The position numbers and the translations under genes were made by a program. Positions 1-6,344 of a DNA stretch of 6,733 nucleotides are shown here, piece after piece. A model generated the notes under the pieces. The model saw only the letters and a program-made list of their open reading frames with translations, was not told the origin of the DNA and searched no databases. Within the stretch, counting starts at the first letter, position 1. Each line of letters opens with the position of its first letter. Source of the DNA: Longimicrobiales bacterium. GTDB taxonomy: Bacteria > Gemmatimonadota > Gemmatimonadetes > Longimicrobiales > Gaopeijiaceae. The DNA lies in assembly GCA_028280205.1 (NCBI GenBank), contig JANQME010000231.1, forward strand, positions 1-6,733. The letters run 5' to 3'.

Positions 1-250
1 AGAGCGACACGCTGTCGGCGCGCAGCCACGGTTCCTCCCGGTGCAGCAGAGGGAGCGTGAAGTCGCGTGCATCACTCCCGACCCGTGGGAACGGGACGAT
101 TCCGGGGCGGGCCGATGCCCCATCCGCCGTCGGGGCCGCCGTGTCTCTCGACGGCCCGTACCCGAGCGCGTGCGCTCCGAACGAGACGGCGAGGAGGGCG
201 GCGACGACCGCCACGAGCGCCGCGGACGGGAGGCGGAGGCCGTTCGGCAC
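1..250 (-). CDS. Membrane-anchored thioredoxin-like (TlpA/ResA/CcmG-type) protein, N-terminal fragment cut by the left window edge
   Basis: Reading the minus strand from a GTG at 250-248 gives 83 codons with no stop before the edge. The N terminus is one hydrophobic segment (about residues 11-30, rich in Ala, Val and Leu) that would act as a signal anchor or signal peptide. A Pro/Ala-rich linker follows. Residues 63-69 then read DFTLPLL, the opening beta-strand signature of redoxin/thioredoxin-fold proteins of the TlpA, ResA, CcmG/DsbE and SCO type. The expected CXXC active site would lie beyond the edge, so the exact family and activity (thiol reductase or copper chaperone) cannot be decided. 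The start is 2 nt after the nosY stop, with an AAGGA sequence 9 nt upstream, which suggests translational coupling to nosY. A role in keeping copper-binding or haem-binding cysteines of the Nos system reduced is inferred from context only. Confidence 0.68.
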   Translation of the reverse strand, partial: MPNGLRLPSAALVAVVAALLAVSFGAHALGYGPSRDTAAPTADGASARPGIVPFPRVGSDARDFTLPLLHREEPWLRADSVSL

Positions 251-252
251 GG

Positions 253-1056
253 TCAGAAGTCCTTACGCTGGAAGTCCCGCATGGCCACCCACGCAGGGAC
301 GATCGTCCACGCGCACAGGCATGCGATCGCGAGTGCGCGCCCGACGGCTCCTCCGAAGAAGTCCTGGAAGATCGCACCGGTGTAGCCCATCATCGCCGAG
401 GCGTCGAGCGCCATCACGACCAGGACGCGGGCCACGTCGACCGGGTTCAGCGCCATCAGCACGAGCATCGGCGTTTCCAGGGGATAGGCGGCCCATCGGT
501 ATGCGGCGAGCAGCACCGCCCCGTCGTAGAGGACGGCCGCCGCGAGCCAGACCAGGAGCGCCGCCCCCATGGCCCGGGCCGGATCGGTGGCCCGCAGCGC
601 GATCACGAAGCCGAGCGATGTGAAGACGGCGGTGAGGAGGGCGCCCGCGAGTGCCACGGTCGCGACTCCGTTCGCATGCGTCGAGAGCGCTCCGCTCGCG
701 CCCAGCGGGATCAGGACGCCGGCGAGGAAGGCGGCACCGAGCGGCAGGGCGAGCCCGAGGTACATCCCCAGGAAGAGCGGACGTCGACCTACCGGATGCG
801 AGAGCAGGAGCTCGATGAAGTCCCCTCCGTGGTGGACGAACGAGGTCGTCACCAGGAGGCTCACCAGCGGAACCACGAGGACGACGAGGGTGGCCAGCGA
901 GGGAAGCGCCCGCGCCGTCCCTCCGCCGAAGTGCACGAGCCCCCACGTCGCCAGGGCGAGCGCGAGCGCGTAGCCGCCCAGGGCGCGACTTCGGGCGAGG
1001 TCGCGCACCTGGTAGCCGAGGATCTTGACGCCGGTGCTCACGGAGCGGTCGCTCAT
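253..1056 (-). CDS. nosY: NosY, membrane subunit of the NosDFY ABC-type complex
   Basis: The 267-residue protein is very hydrophobic, with about six membrane segments (roughly residues 27-45, 54-73, 94-118, 135-155, 165-187 and 243-259). That is the expected size and layout for NosY, an ABC-2-type permease. Family-typical stretches are IELLLSHPVGR at about 81-91 and NPVDVAR at 204-210. In the known system, NosY pairs with the ATPase NosF and the periplasmic NosD in a complex that couples ATP hydrolysis to maturation of the NosZ CuZ centre. The ATG start (1056-1054) overlaps the nosF stop as ATGA, and GGAGG sits 7 nt upstream, so the two are probably translationally coupled. The identification rests on the hydrophobicity pattern, the motifs and the position directly after nosD and nosF. 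Confidence 0.93.
   Translation of the reverse strand: MSDRSVSTGVKILGYQVRDLARSRALGGYALALALATWGLVHFGGGTARALPSLATLVVLVVPLVSLLVTTSFVHHGGDFIELLLSHPVGRRPLFLGMYLGLALPLGAAFLAGVLIPLGASGALSTHANGVATVALAGALLTAVFTSLGFVIALRATDPARAMGAALLVWLAAAVLYDGAVLLAAYRWAAYPLETPMLVLMALNPVDVARVLVVMALDASAMMGYTGAIFQDFFGGAVGRALAIACLCAWTIVPAWVAMRDFQRKDF
260..264 (-). promoter_or_regulatory. Ribosome binding site of the thioredoxin-like gene
   Basis: AAGGA on the minus strand lies inside the last codons of nosY, 9 nt before the GTG at 250. It supports that GTG as the start of a real gene rather than an open frame that arises by chance in high-GC DNA. The spacing is at the long end of normal. Confidence 0.5.
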
Positions 1057-1835
1057 CGGACGACCTCCAGGTGGCGGCGTTCGGGGTCGGCTTCATTCGT
1101 GTCGCGCCCTGTTTCGCGTCGGGACGTGGCGTCGGAGCCGCGCATGAGGTCGGCGATCGCCTCCTGGAGGGTGCTCCGGCGGGTGGTCGCGAGCAGGTCG
1201 CCCAGCGAGCCGTCGTAGCGAACCCGACCCTCGTGCAGGAAGACAACGTGGTCGGCGATCGTCTGCAGGTCGCCGAGGTTGTGCGACGTCACGACCACGG
1301 TGCGGCCCTCCGTTCGGCACGCCCGGACCCCGGCCTTGAGCGCGAGCGAGGCCACGGGGTCGAGACCCGCCGTCGGCTCGTCGAGGATCAGGATGGGTGC
1401 CCGGTAGCGGAAGGCGAGCGCGGCGTTGACCTTCTGCCGGGTCCCGCCGGAGAGCGTCCGGAACGGCTCGCCGAGCTCGGCTCTCAGATCCAGGGCCTCG
1501 ATCAGCTCCTCGTCCGGCCGACCCCGGAAGTCGCGGAGGTCGTCGAGCATTCGGGCCAGCTCGAGACCCGTCATGTGCGGAGGGAAGTTCGGGAGCTGGG
1601 GCATGTAGCCGATCCCGTGACGGTACGAGCCGTCCGGGTCGATCGGCTCGCCCTCGACGAGCACGTCGCCCTCACTGGGGCGCACCAGCCCGAGCACGCA
1701 CTTGAGCAAGGTCGTCTTGCCCGCTCCGTTGGGTCCGAGCAGCGCGGTGACCGCGCCCGAGCGGAAGTGCACGTCCACCTCCTCGAGGACCGCTCGGGCA
1801 CCGAATCGCTTCGTCAGTCCGCGTACCCGGATCAC
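1053..1835 (-). CDS. nosF: NosF, ATP-binding subunit of the NosDFY ABC-type complex
   Basis: This 260-residue cytoplasmic ABC ATPase has every core motif: Walker A GPNGAGKTT at residues 34-42, the Q-loop glutamine at about 80, the signature LSGGTRQ at 128-134, Walker B ILILDEP at 148-154 and the H-loop histidine at 185. NosF supplies the ATP-driven step of the NosDFY complex that matures the copper-sulfur centre of NosZ. The chosen start is the GTG at 1835-1833. It overlaps the nosD stop as GTGA, has a G-run 5 nt upstream, and begins the protein exactly at the first ABC beta-strand (MIRVRGLTKRFG). The frame is open further upstream to 2054, but that part lies wholly inside nosD and reads as Arg/Pro-rich shadow sequence. 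The last 30 or so residues are a charged tail rich in Arg, Glu and Asp with no recognised motif. Confidence 0.95.
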   Translation of the reverse strand: MIRVRGLTKRFGARAVLEEVDVHFRSGAVTALLGPNGAGKTTLLKCVLGLVRPSEGDVLVEGEPIDPDGSYRHGIGYMPQLPNFPPHMTGLELARMLDDLRDFRGRPDEELIEALDLRAELGEPFRTLSGGTRQKVNAALAFRYRAPILILDEPTAGLDPVASLALKAGVRACRTEGRTVVVTSHNLGDLQTIADHVVFLHEGRVRYDGSLGDLLATTRRSTLQEAIADLMRGSDATSRRETGRDTNEADPERRHLEVVR

Positions 1836-3097
1836 GAAGGCCCCCAGCGTGTGGACACCGGCGCGAGCCGGGGGCGGGGGTCGGCCAGATCTTCCGGCGT
1901 GAGCAGCGGCAGGACCTGTTCCGCCAGGTCGAGGAGGGCGACCAACGGGCTCCGCTGGAGCACCAGGGCCGGCTCGTTCTGGGCGACGACGAGCGAGAAG
2001 AGCCGCACGGGGTGGAAGGGCACGTCTCCGACACCGTCGGCGTCGCGATCCCATCCGCGGTAGCGGTCCCAGTAGTTCCCCGCGAAGTCGGAGTACGAGC
2101 GCCGACTGTTGGTGGCCACGTCGAAGGAGTTGCCCAGGAAGTTGTTCCCCTCGATCGTGCTTCCCTCCGAGTTGGCCATGATCTTGACGGCCCAGCCGTT
2201 CTCGAGGAAGTCGTTGCCCGCGACGCGGACCCGGTTCGCCCCCTCGGCGTGGATGCCGACGGAGTTGTCGCGGAAGCGGTTCCCGAGGATCTCGGAGTCG
2301 GTGATGTCCTTCAGCAGGAGTCCGAAGGCGGCGTTGCCGAGACTGCCGCGAAAGTCGTTCTCCTCCATGAGGACGTCGCTCGTATACATGACGGCCACCC
2401 CCGCCCCGTTGTCCGCGAATACATTGCGCACGTAGTCGCAGCCGTCCGAGAACATGAAGTGGAGGCCGTAGCGGACGTTGCCGACACTCTCGTTGTCGAG
2501 GACTCGACTATCCTCGACGAACTCGAAGTAGATGCCGTCCCGATGTCCTTCGATCCGGTTGCCGCGCAGGGTGACCCGGGTCGAGTACCAGAGGTGGATG
2601 CCGTTGCCGGAACGGGTCTCGCGTGTGGAGCGCGCCCGAAGCGTGTTGTCCTCGAGCAGGCAGTCGCCCGAATTGGCCAGGTAGATCCCGAAGAAGGCGT
2701 CTTCGACACGAAGGTCCCGCACGGTGCAGAAGTGGGCCCGGTCCACCAGGAGCGCGGCCCGGTCTTCGGTGAAGGAGATTCCCGTGTCACGAAGGGTGAA
2801 TCCGGAGACCGTGACCGAGTCGGCGACGATGCGGAGGAGGCCGCGCGCGCCTTCGCCGTCCAGGACGGTCCCGTCCTCGCCCCTGAGCACGAGCGGCTTG
2901 TCCACCACCACCGTGGCCTCCCGGTAGACGCCGCGGGTGACCACGACCGTGTCGTGCGGCTGGGCGGCCTGCACCGCCTCCGTGATCGTCGCGTGGTCGC
3001 CGCCGGGGCCGACGACTCGTGTCGCTACCGTTCCCTGTGATGCCGGCGCCGCCTGTGTGCCCTGCAGAGCCGCCAGGAGGATGAGCACGGCGCGCAT
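1832..3097 (-). CDS. nosD: NosD, periplasmic beta-helix copper-centre assembly protein
   Basis: The 421-residue protein begins with a Sec signal peptide (hydrophobic MRAVLILLAALQG, likely cleaved after about residue 16, TQA/AP). The body, about 35-345, is a parallel right-handed beta-helix with many imperfect turns of the form 'N-x-hydrophobic ... G-hydrophobic', for example NGIHLWYST, DGIYFEF, YGLHFMF and VGIHAEG. It ends in the family-typical block NYWDRYRGWDRDADGVGD at 341-358. A conserved NosD tail follows (LFSLVVAQNEPALVL, then LLDLAEQVLPLLTPEDL). NosD interacts with NosF-NosY in the membrane and with NosL and NosZ in the periplasm during metal-centre assembly. The ATG at 3097-3095 is chosen because GGGAGGG sits 7 nt upstream and the signal peptide starts there. 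It lies 4 nt after the NosL stop. The longer open frame to 3229 overlaps nosL and adds only low-complexity residues. Confidence 0.95.
   Translation of the reverse strand: MRAVLILLAALQGTQAAPASQGTVATRVVGPGGDHATITEAVQAAQPHDTVVVTRGVYREATVVVDKPLVLRGEDGTVLDGEGARGLLRIVADSVTVSGFTLRDTGISFTEDRAALLVDRAHFCTVRDLRVEDAFFGIYLANSGDCLLEDNTLRARSTRETRSGNGIHLWYSTRVTLRGNRIEGHRDGIYFEFVEDSRVLDNESVGNVRYGLHFMFSDGCDYVRNVFADNGAGVAVMYTSDVLMEENDFRGSLGNAAFGLLLKDITDSEILGNRFRDNSVGIHAEGANRVRVAGNDFLENGWAVKIMANSEGSTIEGNNFLGNSFDVATNSRRSYSDFAGNYWDRYRGWDRDADGVGDVPFHPVRLFSLVVAQNEPALVLQRSPLVALLDLAEQVLPLLTPEDLADPRPRLAPVSTRWGPS
1841..1845 (-). promoter_or_regulatory. Probable ribosome binding site of nosF
   Basis: A run of five G on the minus strand lies 5 nt before the GTG start of nosF and inside the nosD coding region. 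It is not a perfect Shine-Dalgarno sequence. With the 4-nt GTGA overlap it suggests that nosF translation depends on ribosomes finishing nosD. It decides the short NosF start over the open frame that continues upstream. Confidence 0.5.
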
Positions 3098-3101
3098 CGT
3101 T

Positions 3102-4253
3102 TCACCCTCCCGCGCGGGTGAAGTCGGGCCGGAGTGTGCCGGTGTGCCCTCCGTGGGCGATGGGTGGGCGCCCGTCCGGCCACGCGTCGGCCACCCGCGC
3201 GCGCACGGCGTCCCAGTCGGCCGCCACACCCCCGAAGGCGTGGACGGCTCCGTCGCGATCCTGAGGTCGCGCGAAGGCGGTGATCCCCAACCCCATCGGG
3301 GAGCCGAGGGTGGGGCTGACGAGGTAGAACGCGGCCTCCGCCCGAACCAGCTCTCCCGGGTTGGAGAAATCGGTCACCCACGCCGAGTGGACGGAGCCGC
3401 GCTCGGTCTCGTGGAGCAGATGGTTCACCAGGCATTCGGCCGAATCGAAGGTGAGCACCTTGCCGGTCTCGAGCACGAGCTCGGCCCCGTGGCCGCTCGC
3501 GTCGACCACCATGAGGCAGTCCGCGCAGCTGTCCACACCGGCGCGAAGCGGCCGGGGCTCCGGCTCTCCGCATCCGCTCAGCACGGTGAGCAGCAGCAGG
3601 ACCGCCGCCGTCGCCTCCCGCGAGGCGTCGCGCGGAACGTCGACGCGCTCCTCTGCCGCTGCTCGGACGTCACCCCGTCGTCGGCGCAGCTCGGAGACGG
3701 AGACCCCGACGGCCGTGACCGCAGCCAGGATCGCGAGCGCTCCACCGGATGCCGGCCACGAATGCGCCGTGAAGTTGAGGATCTGCCGCGACCCGATGAG
3801 CGGAGGCTGATAGCTCATCCCCGGGATCTTTATGATCGCGTTCTCCTCATCGAGGTTGTGTCCGTAGTCGTACTCCCACCTCCAGAAGTCGGCCAGACCG
3901 ACACAGGAGATGGCGACGAAGCCCAGCGTCCAGGCGTACAGGAGCCGCCGCCGCCCCAGCGCGGCGACGCCGGTGCCGGTCAGCACGAGGAGGCCGACGA
4001 TGATCGGCATGAGACGCAGCTCGGGGATCGACTCGGGGACGATCCGCCGCATCCCGATGTAGTGGTTCAGGTTGTTGATGTTGGCGAGGTCGTGCGGCTT
4101 CTGGCCCTCGATCGTGTGAAGCCGGATGACCATGCCGAGTCCCTCCGGGTACTGCGGCGCCTCGAGCTCGATGGTCCAGAGGGGAAGGGCGTAGAGCAGG
4201 GCCAGGGCGAGCGAAGCGACCAGGATCAGGATCCGGCTCCTCTTCGCCATCAT
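3102..4253 (-). CDS. nosL: Fusion protein: five-helix membrane domain plus C-terminal NosL copper chaperone
   Basis: One 383-residue reading frame joins two proteins. Residues 1-190 form a polytopic domain of the type I recall as a separate hypothetical gene after clade II nosZ. It has helices at about 7-27, 81-99, 104-123 and 168-187, and conserved-looking loops (YPEGLGM, HDLANINNLNHYIGM, WEYDYGHNLD, PGMSYQPPLIG). Residues 191-383 are NosL: a hydrophobic segment ending in the lipobox LSGC (Cys228), the copper-site motif CADCLM (243-248), FDSAECLVN (269-277) and SPMGLGITAF (318-327). NosL is a copper-binding accessory protein for NosZ maturation. Arginine-rich loops (GRRR 100-103, RRRR 190-193) favour N-in topology, so a fifth helix (about 214-228) would place NosL in the periplasm. 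I saw no in-frame ATG, GTG or TTG that would start NosL before its lipobox helix; one GTG inside that helix (codon 224) is too late. The start is the first of two tandem ATGs, 5 nt after GGGAGAG; the second (4250) is also possible. The function of the membrane half is unknown. Confidence 0.88.
   Translation of the reverse strand: MMAKRSRILILVASLALALLYALPLWTIELEAPQYPEGLGMVIRLHTIEGQKPHDLANINNLNHYIGMRRIVPESIPELRLMPIIVGLLVLTGTGVAALGRRRLLYAWTLGFVAISCVGLADFWRWEYDYGHNLDEENAIIKIPGMSYQPPLIGSRQILNFTAHSWPASGGALAILAAVTAVGVSVSELRRRRGDVRAAAEERVDVPRDASREATAAVLLLLTVLSGCGEPEPRPLRAGVDSCADCLMVVDASGHGAELVLETGKVLTFDSAECLVNHLLHETERGSVHSAWVTDFSNPGELVRAEAAFYLVSPTLGSPMGLGITAFARPQDRDGAVHAFGGVAADWDAVRARVADAWPDGRPPIAHGGHTGTLRPDFTRAGG
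3105..3111 (-). promoter_or_regulatory. Ribosome binding site of nosD, embedded in the nosL 3' end
   Basis: GGGAGGG on the minus strand is followed by a 7-nt spacer that contains the TGA stop of the NosL fusion gene, then the nosD ATG at 3097. The site therefore overlaps the last codons of nosL, an arrangement typical of coupled translation. It fixes the nosD start. Confidence 0.75.
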
Positions 4254-4278
4254 GATGTCTCTCCCGGTCTCGGGTCGG

Positions 4279-4305
4279 GGCGGACCCGCGGTGCGCGGGT
4301 CCGCC
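4279..4305 (-). promoter_or_regulatory. Strong RNA hairpin in the nosZ-nosL spacer (mRNA stabiliser or weak terminator)
   Basis: A perfect 12-bp inverted repeat encloses a 3-nt loop: arms at 4279-4290 and 4294-4305 (core CGGACCCGCG / CGCGGGTCCG). It is almost all G-C and begins about 12 nt after the nosZ stop, between nosZ and the next gene. No T-run follows on the minus strand, so it is not a canonical intrinsic terminator. Such hairpins often protect the upstream mRNA from 3' exonucleases or cause partial termination. Either would give more nosZ message than downstream nosLDFY. The repeat is seen directly; the role is inferred. Confidence 0.65.
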
Positions 4306-4317
4306 GGGACGTGGAGG

Positions 4318-6303
4318 TCAGTTCGTGTTCCAGTCGCCGCCCGTTCCCCAGCGGAGCGGCACGGTGGCCCCACGTTCGGAGACCCGCGCGTAGCCCTGCA
4401 TCTCCTGGTGCAGCGCGGAGCAGAAGTCCGTGCAGTAGAAGGGGTAGATGCCGGGCGCCTGGGGCTCCCACTTCAGCGTGCGGGTCTGCCCGGGCATGAT
4501 GAGGAGCTCGGCCGTCCGGGCGCCGATCATGGCGAGGCCGTGCGGCACGTCCCAGTCCTGCTCGAGGTTGGTGACGTGGAAGTAGACCTCGTCGCCCACG
4601 CGCAGGCCCTCGATGTTGTCCGGCGTGAAGTGGCTCCGGATCGAGGTCATGACGACGTGGACCTGGTTGCCGTCACGCTCGACGCGCGTGTCGCCCTCCG
4701 AGCGCGCGACCCAGGGGTGCTCGTTCTCCGTGAGGGCGTAGAACTGCTTCTGGTCGTTCATGACCAGCTCGGCCGCGATGCCCTGAGCGTAGTGAGGCTC
4801 GCCCTGCGTCGGGAAGTCGAGCAGGAGGCGCATCTGGTCGCCGCTGATGTCGATGAGCTGTGCGGAGTGTGCCAGCTCCGGCCCGGTGGGCAGGTAGCGG
4901 TCCTTCGTGATCTTGTTGAGCGCGACCAGGTAGCGGCCGGCCGGCTCACGCGAGTCGCCTCCCGGAATCATGAGGTGTCCGACCGAGTAGTAGACCGGAA
5001 GTCGGTCGACGACCTGCCAGGTGCCCAGCTCCCACTTCACGATCTCGGACGAGATGAACGCGGTCGTGTAGGCGTAACCTCGGCCGTCGAACTCGGTGTG
5101 GAGCGGACCGAGCCCGGCGTTGGCGACCTCACCCGCGATCACCGATTCGTAGGTCAGGACGGGGATATCGTCGATGACGTCCTCGAAGTCCTCGGCCTCG
5201 ATGGCGGCGATCATGCGCTCGAAGGAGTGCACCGGGATGACCGTCGCGAGCTTCCCGCCCGCCACGATGTACCGACCCGTGGGATCGACGTCGACGCCGT
5301 GCGGTGACTTGGGCGTCGGGAGGAAGTACACGAGGTCGGAGCAGTCGCTCGGCTCGATGACGTAGACCTCGGTCTTCATCACCGACACCGCCGACTGGGT
5401 CGCCTCGTCCATGTGGTTGTGCGTGTACCGGGCGGGCATCATCCGGCCCGCTCCTTCGGCCACACACGCTTCGGCCCGCCGGTAGTCGACGGCCGCGACG
5501 AAGTCCTTGTCGTTGCGGGAGGCGTTGATCTCCAGGAGCGTGTGCTCTTCCTCGGAGTTGTACGAGGTGAAGAACATCCACCCGTCCGAGGGGCCCTTGC
5601 CCGCGTGCGCGAGGTCGTAGTCGTAGCCCGGCATCAGGATCTGGAAGGCCACGTCCATGTTCCCGGGCTCGTTGGCTCGGACGAAGCTGAGCGTGCCTTT
5701 GAAGTTCCCGCGGTACTCCTCGATCGACATGTCGCGATTGGGCACGGGAACGCTGAAGCGCGTCGACGCGACGATGTAGTCCGAGTTCGGCGTGATGAAG
5801 GGCGAGCCGTGGTTCCCCGCCGAGTTGGGGATCTCAAGGATCTCCGTGGTCTCGAAGCTGTTGAGGTCGACGCGCGCGACGCGGGGCGTGTTGTTGCCGT
5901 TGATGAAGATCCAGCGGCCGTCCGGTACGCCGTCGGTCATGGACAGCTCGGGGTGGTGTGCGTCGTCCCACGGCACGAAGCCGTGTGACGTCTCGAGCAT
6001 GGGCACGGTCTCCTCCGAGTAGCCCCACCCGTTTTCCGGGTACTGTGAGTAGACGGGCACGGTCCGCAGCAGCCGGCCGGAGGGCAGACCCATCACGGTC
6101 AGGTTGCCGCTGAAGCCTCCCGACATGAAGGCGTAGAACTCGTCGTACTCTCCGGGCGGCACGTAGACGGCTTCGGCAGCCGCGATCATGTTGCTCGCGC
6201 CGACCCCGCCGCCGCTGCCGGACTGGCAGGCGTAGACACCGACGGTGATCAGGGCCAGGGCGGCACCGACCAGCGCGATGCCTCGATTGCGTTTGGCGTT
6301 CAT
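4318..6303 (-). CDS. nosZ: NosZ, clade II (Sec-type) nitrous oxide reductase, likely lipoprotein
   Basis: The enzyme reduces N2O to N2, the last step of denitrification. It is 661 residues from the ATG at 6303-6301. The N terminus (MNAKRNRG, then a hydrophobic helix) lacks a twin-arginine motif and ends in VYAC (Cys26), a near-lipobox followed by a Gly/Ser linker, so Sec export and lipid anchoring are likely. The seven-bladed propeller holds all seven CuZ histidines by motif: H116 and H117 (DAHHPEL), H165 (GNHGSPF), H335 (KSPHG), H402 (GPLHTEF), H443 (VGHLM) and H504 (GEPHYAQ). The C-terminal cupredoxin domain has the CuA set H588, C624, C628, H632 and M635 (CTDFCSALHQEM). The start is chosen from GGAGGAG 5 nt upstream; a GTG 15 codons earlier overlaps the cytochrome stop but would only add residues before the signal. 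It lies 41 nt after the cytochrome gene and 64 nt before the NosL fusion gene. The clade II assignment rests on the signal type, the CTDFC motif and gene order. Confidence 0.98.
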   Translation of the reverse strand: MNAKRNRGIALVGAALALITVGVYACQSGSGGGVGASNMIAAAEAVYVPPGEYDEFYAFMSGGFSGNLTVMGLPSGRLLRTVPVYSQYPENGWGYSEETVPMLETSHGFVPWDDAHHPELSMTDGVPDGRWIFINGNNTPRVARVDLNSFETTEILEIPNSAGNHGSPFITPNSDYIVASTRFSVPVPNRDMSIEEYRGNFKGTLSFVRANEPGNMDVAFQILMPGYDYDLAHAGKGPSDGWMFFTSYNSEEEHTLLEINASRNDKDFVAAVDYRRAEACVAEGAGRMMPARYTHNHMDEATQSAVSVMKTEVYVIEPSDCSDLVYFLPTPKSPHGVDVDPTGRYIVAGGKLATVIPVHSFERMIAAIEAEDFEDVIDDIPVLTYESVIAGEVANAGLGPLHTEFDGRGYAYTTAFISSEIVKWELGTWQVVDRLPVYYSVGHLMIPGGDSREPAGRYLVALNKITKDRYLPTGPELAHSAQLIDISGDQMRLLLDFPTQGEPHYAQGIAAELVMNDQKQFYALTENEHPWVARSEGDTRVERDGNQVHVVMTSIRSHFTPDNIEGLRVGDEVYFHVTNLEQDWDVPHGLAMIGARTAELLIMPGQTRTLKWEPQAPGIYPFYCTDFCSALHQEMQGYARVSERGATVPLRWGTGGDWNTN

Positions 6304-6308
6304 GGGAT

Positions 6309-6315
6309 CTCCTCC
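6309..6315 (-). promoter_or_regulatory. Ribosome binding site of nosZ
   Basis: GGAGGAG on the minus strand lies 5 nt before the ATG at 6303, a strong Shine-Dalgarno match. It decides the nosZ start over the GTG at 6348, which overlaps the stop codon of the cytochrome gene. It is the strongest ribosome binding site among the genes here, in keeping with a highly made structural enzyme. Confidence 0.8.
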
Positions 6316-6344
6316 GTGTTGGGACGCGCGGGGTACGACGCGGG

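Noticed and set aside
67..1218. Long plus-strand open frame (383 codons) opposite nosY and nosF
   Set aside because: It is extremely rich in Arg, Gly, Glu and His with no domain or hydrophobic pattern, and it lies opposite well-supported genes. This is the usual antisense shadow of high-GC coding DNA.
1836..2054. Upstream extension of nosF
   Set aside because: The extra 73 codons are Arg/Pro/Ala-rich, lie inside nosD, and precede the normal first beta-strand of the ATPase.
2012..3040. Plus-strand open frame opposite nosD, rich in Val, Asp and Glu
   Set aside because: It mirrors the repeated beta-helix codons of nosD and has no independent ribosome binding site or domain.
2937..4499. Plus-strand open frame of 520 codons opposite the NosL fusion gene and parts of nosD and nosZ
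   Set aside because: Its composition is low-complexity and Arg-rich, it spans several genes of the opposite strand, and it shows no recognisable motif.
5413..5988. Plus-strand open frame of 191 codons opposite nosZ
   Set aside because: It is a Val/Arg/Asp-rich shadow opposite the strongly supported NosZ frame.
6106..6126. SGGF in NosZ where many clade I enzymes have SGGH
   Set aside because: That histidine is not one of the seven CuZ ligands. All ligand positions are filled, so the change does not suggest loss of activity.
6304..6344. Possible internal promoter or FNR-type site in the cytochrome-nosZ spacer
   Set aside because: The 41-nt spacer holds the ribosome binding site and G/C-rich sequence. 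I saw no TTGAT-N4-ATCAA-like palindrome and no clear -10/-35 pair.
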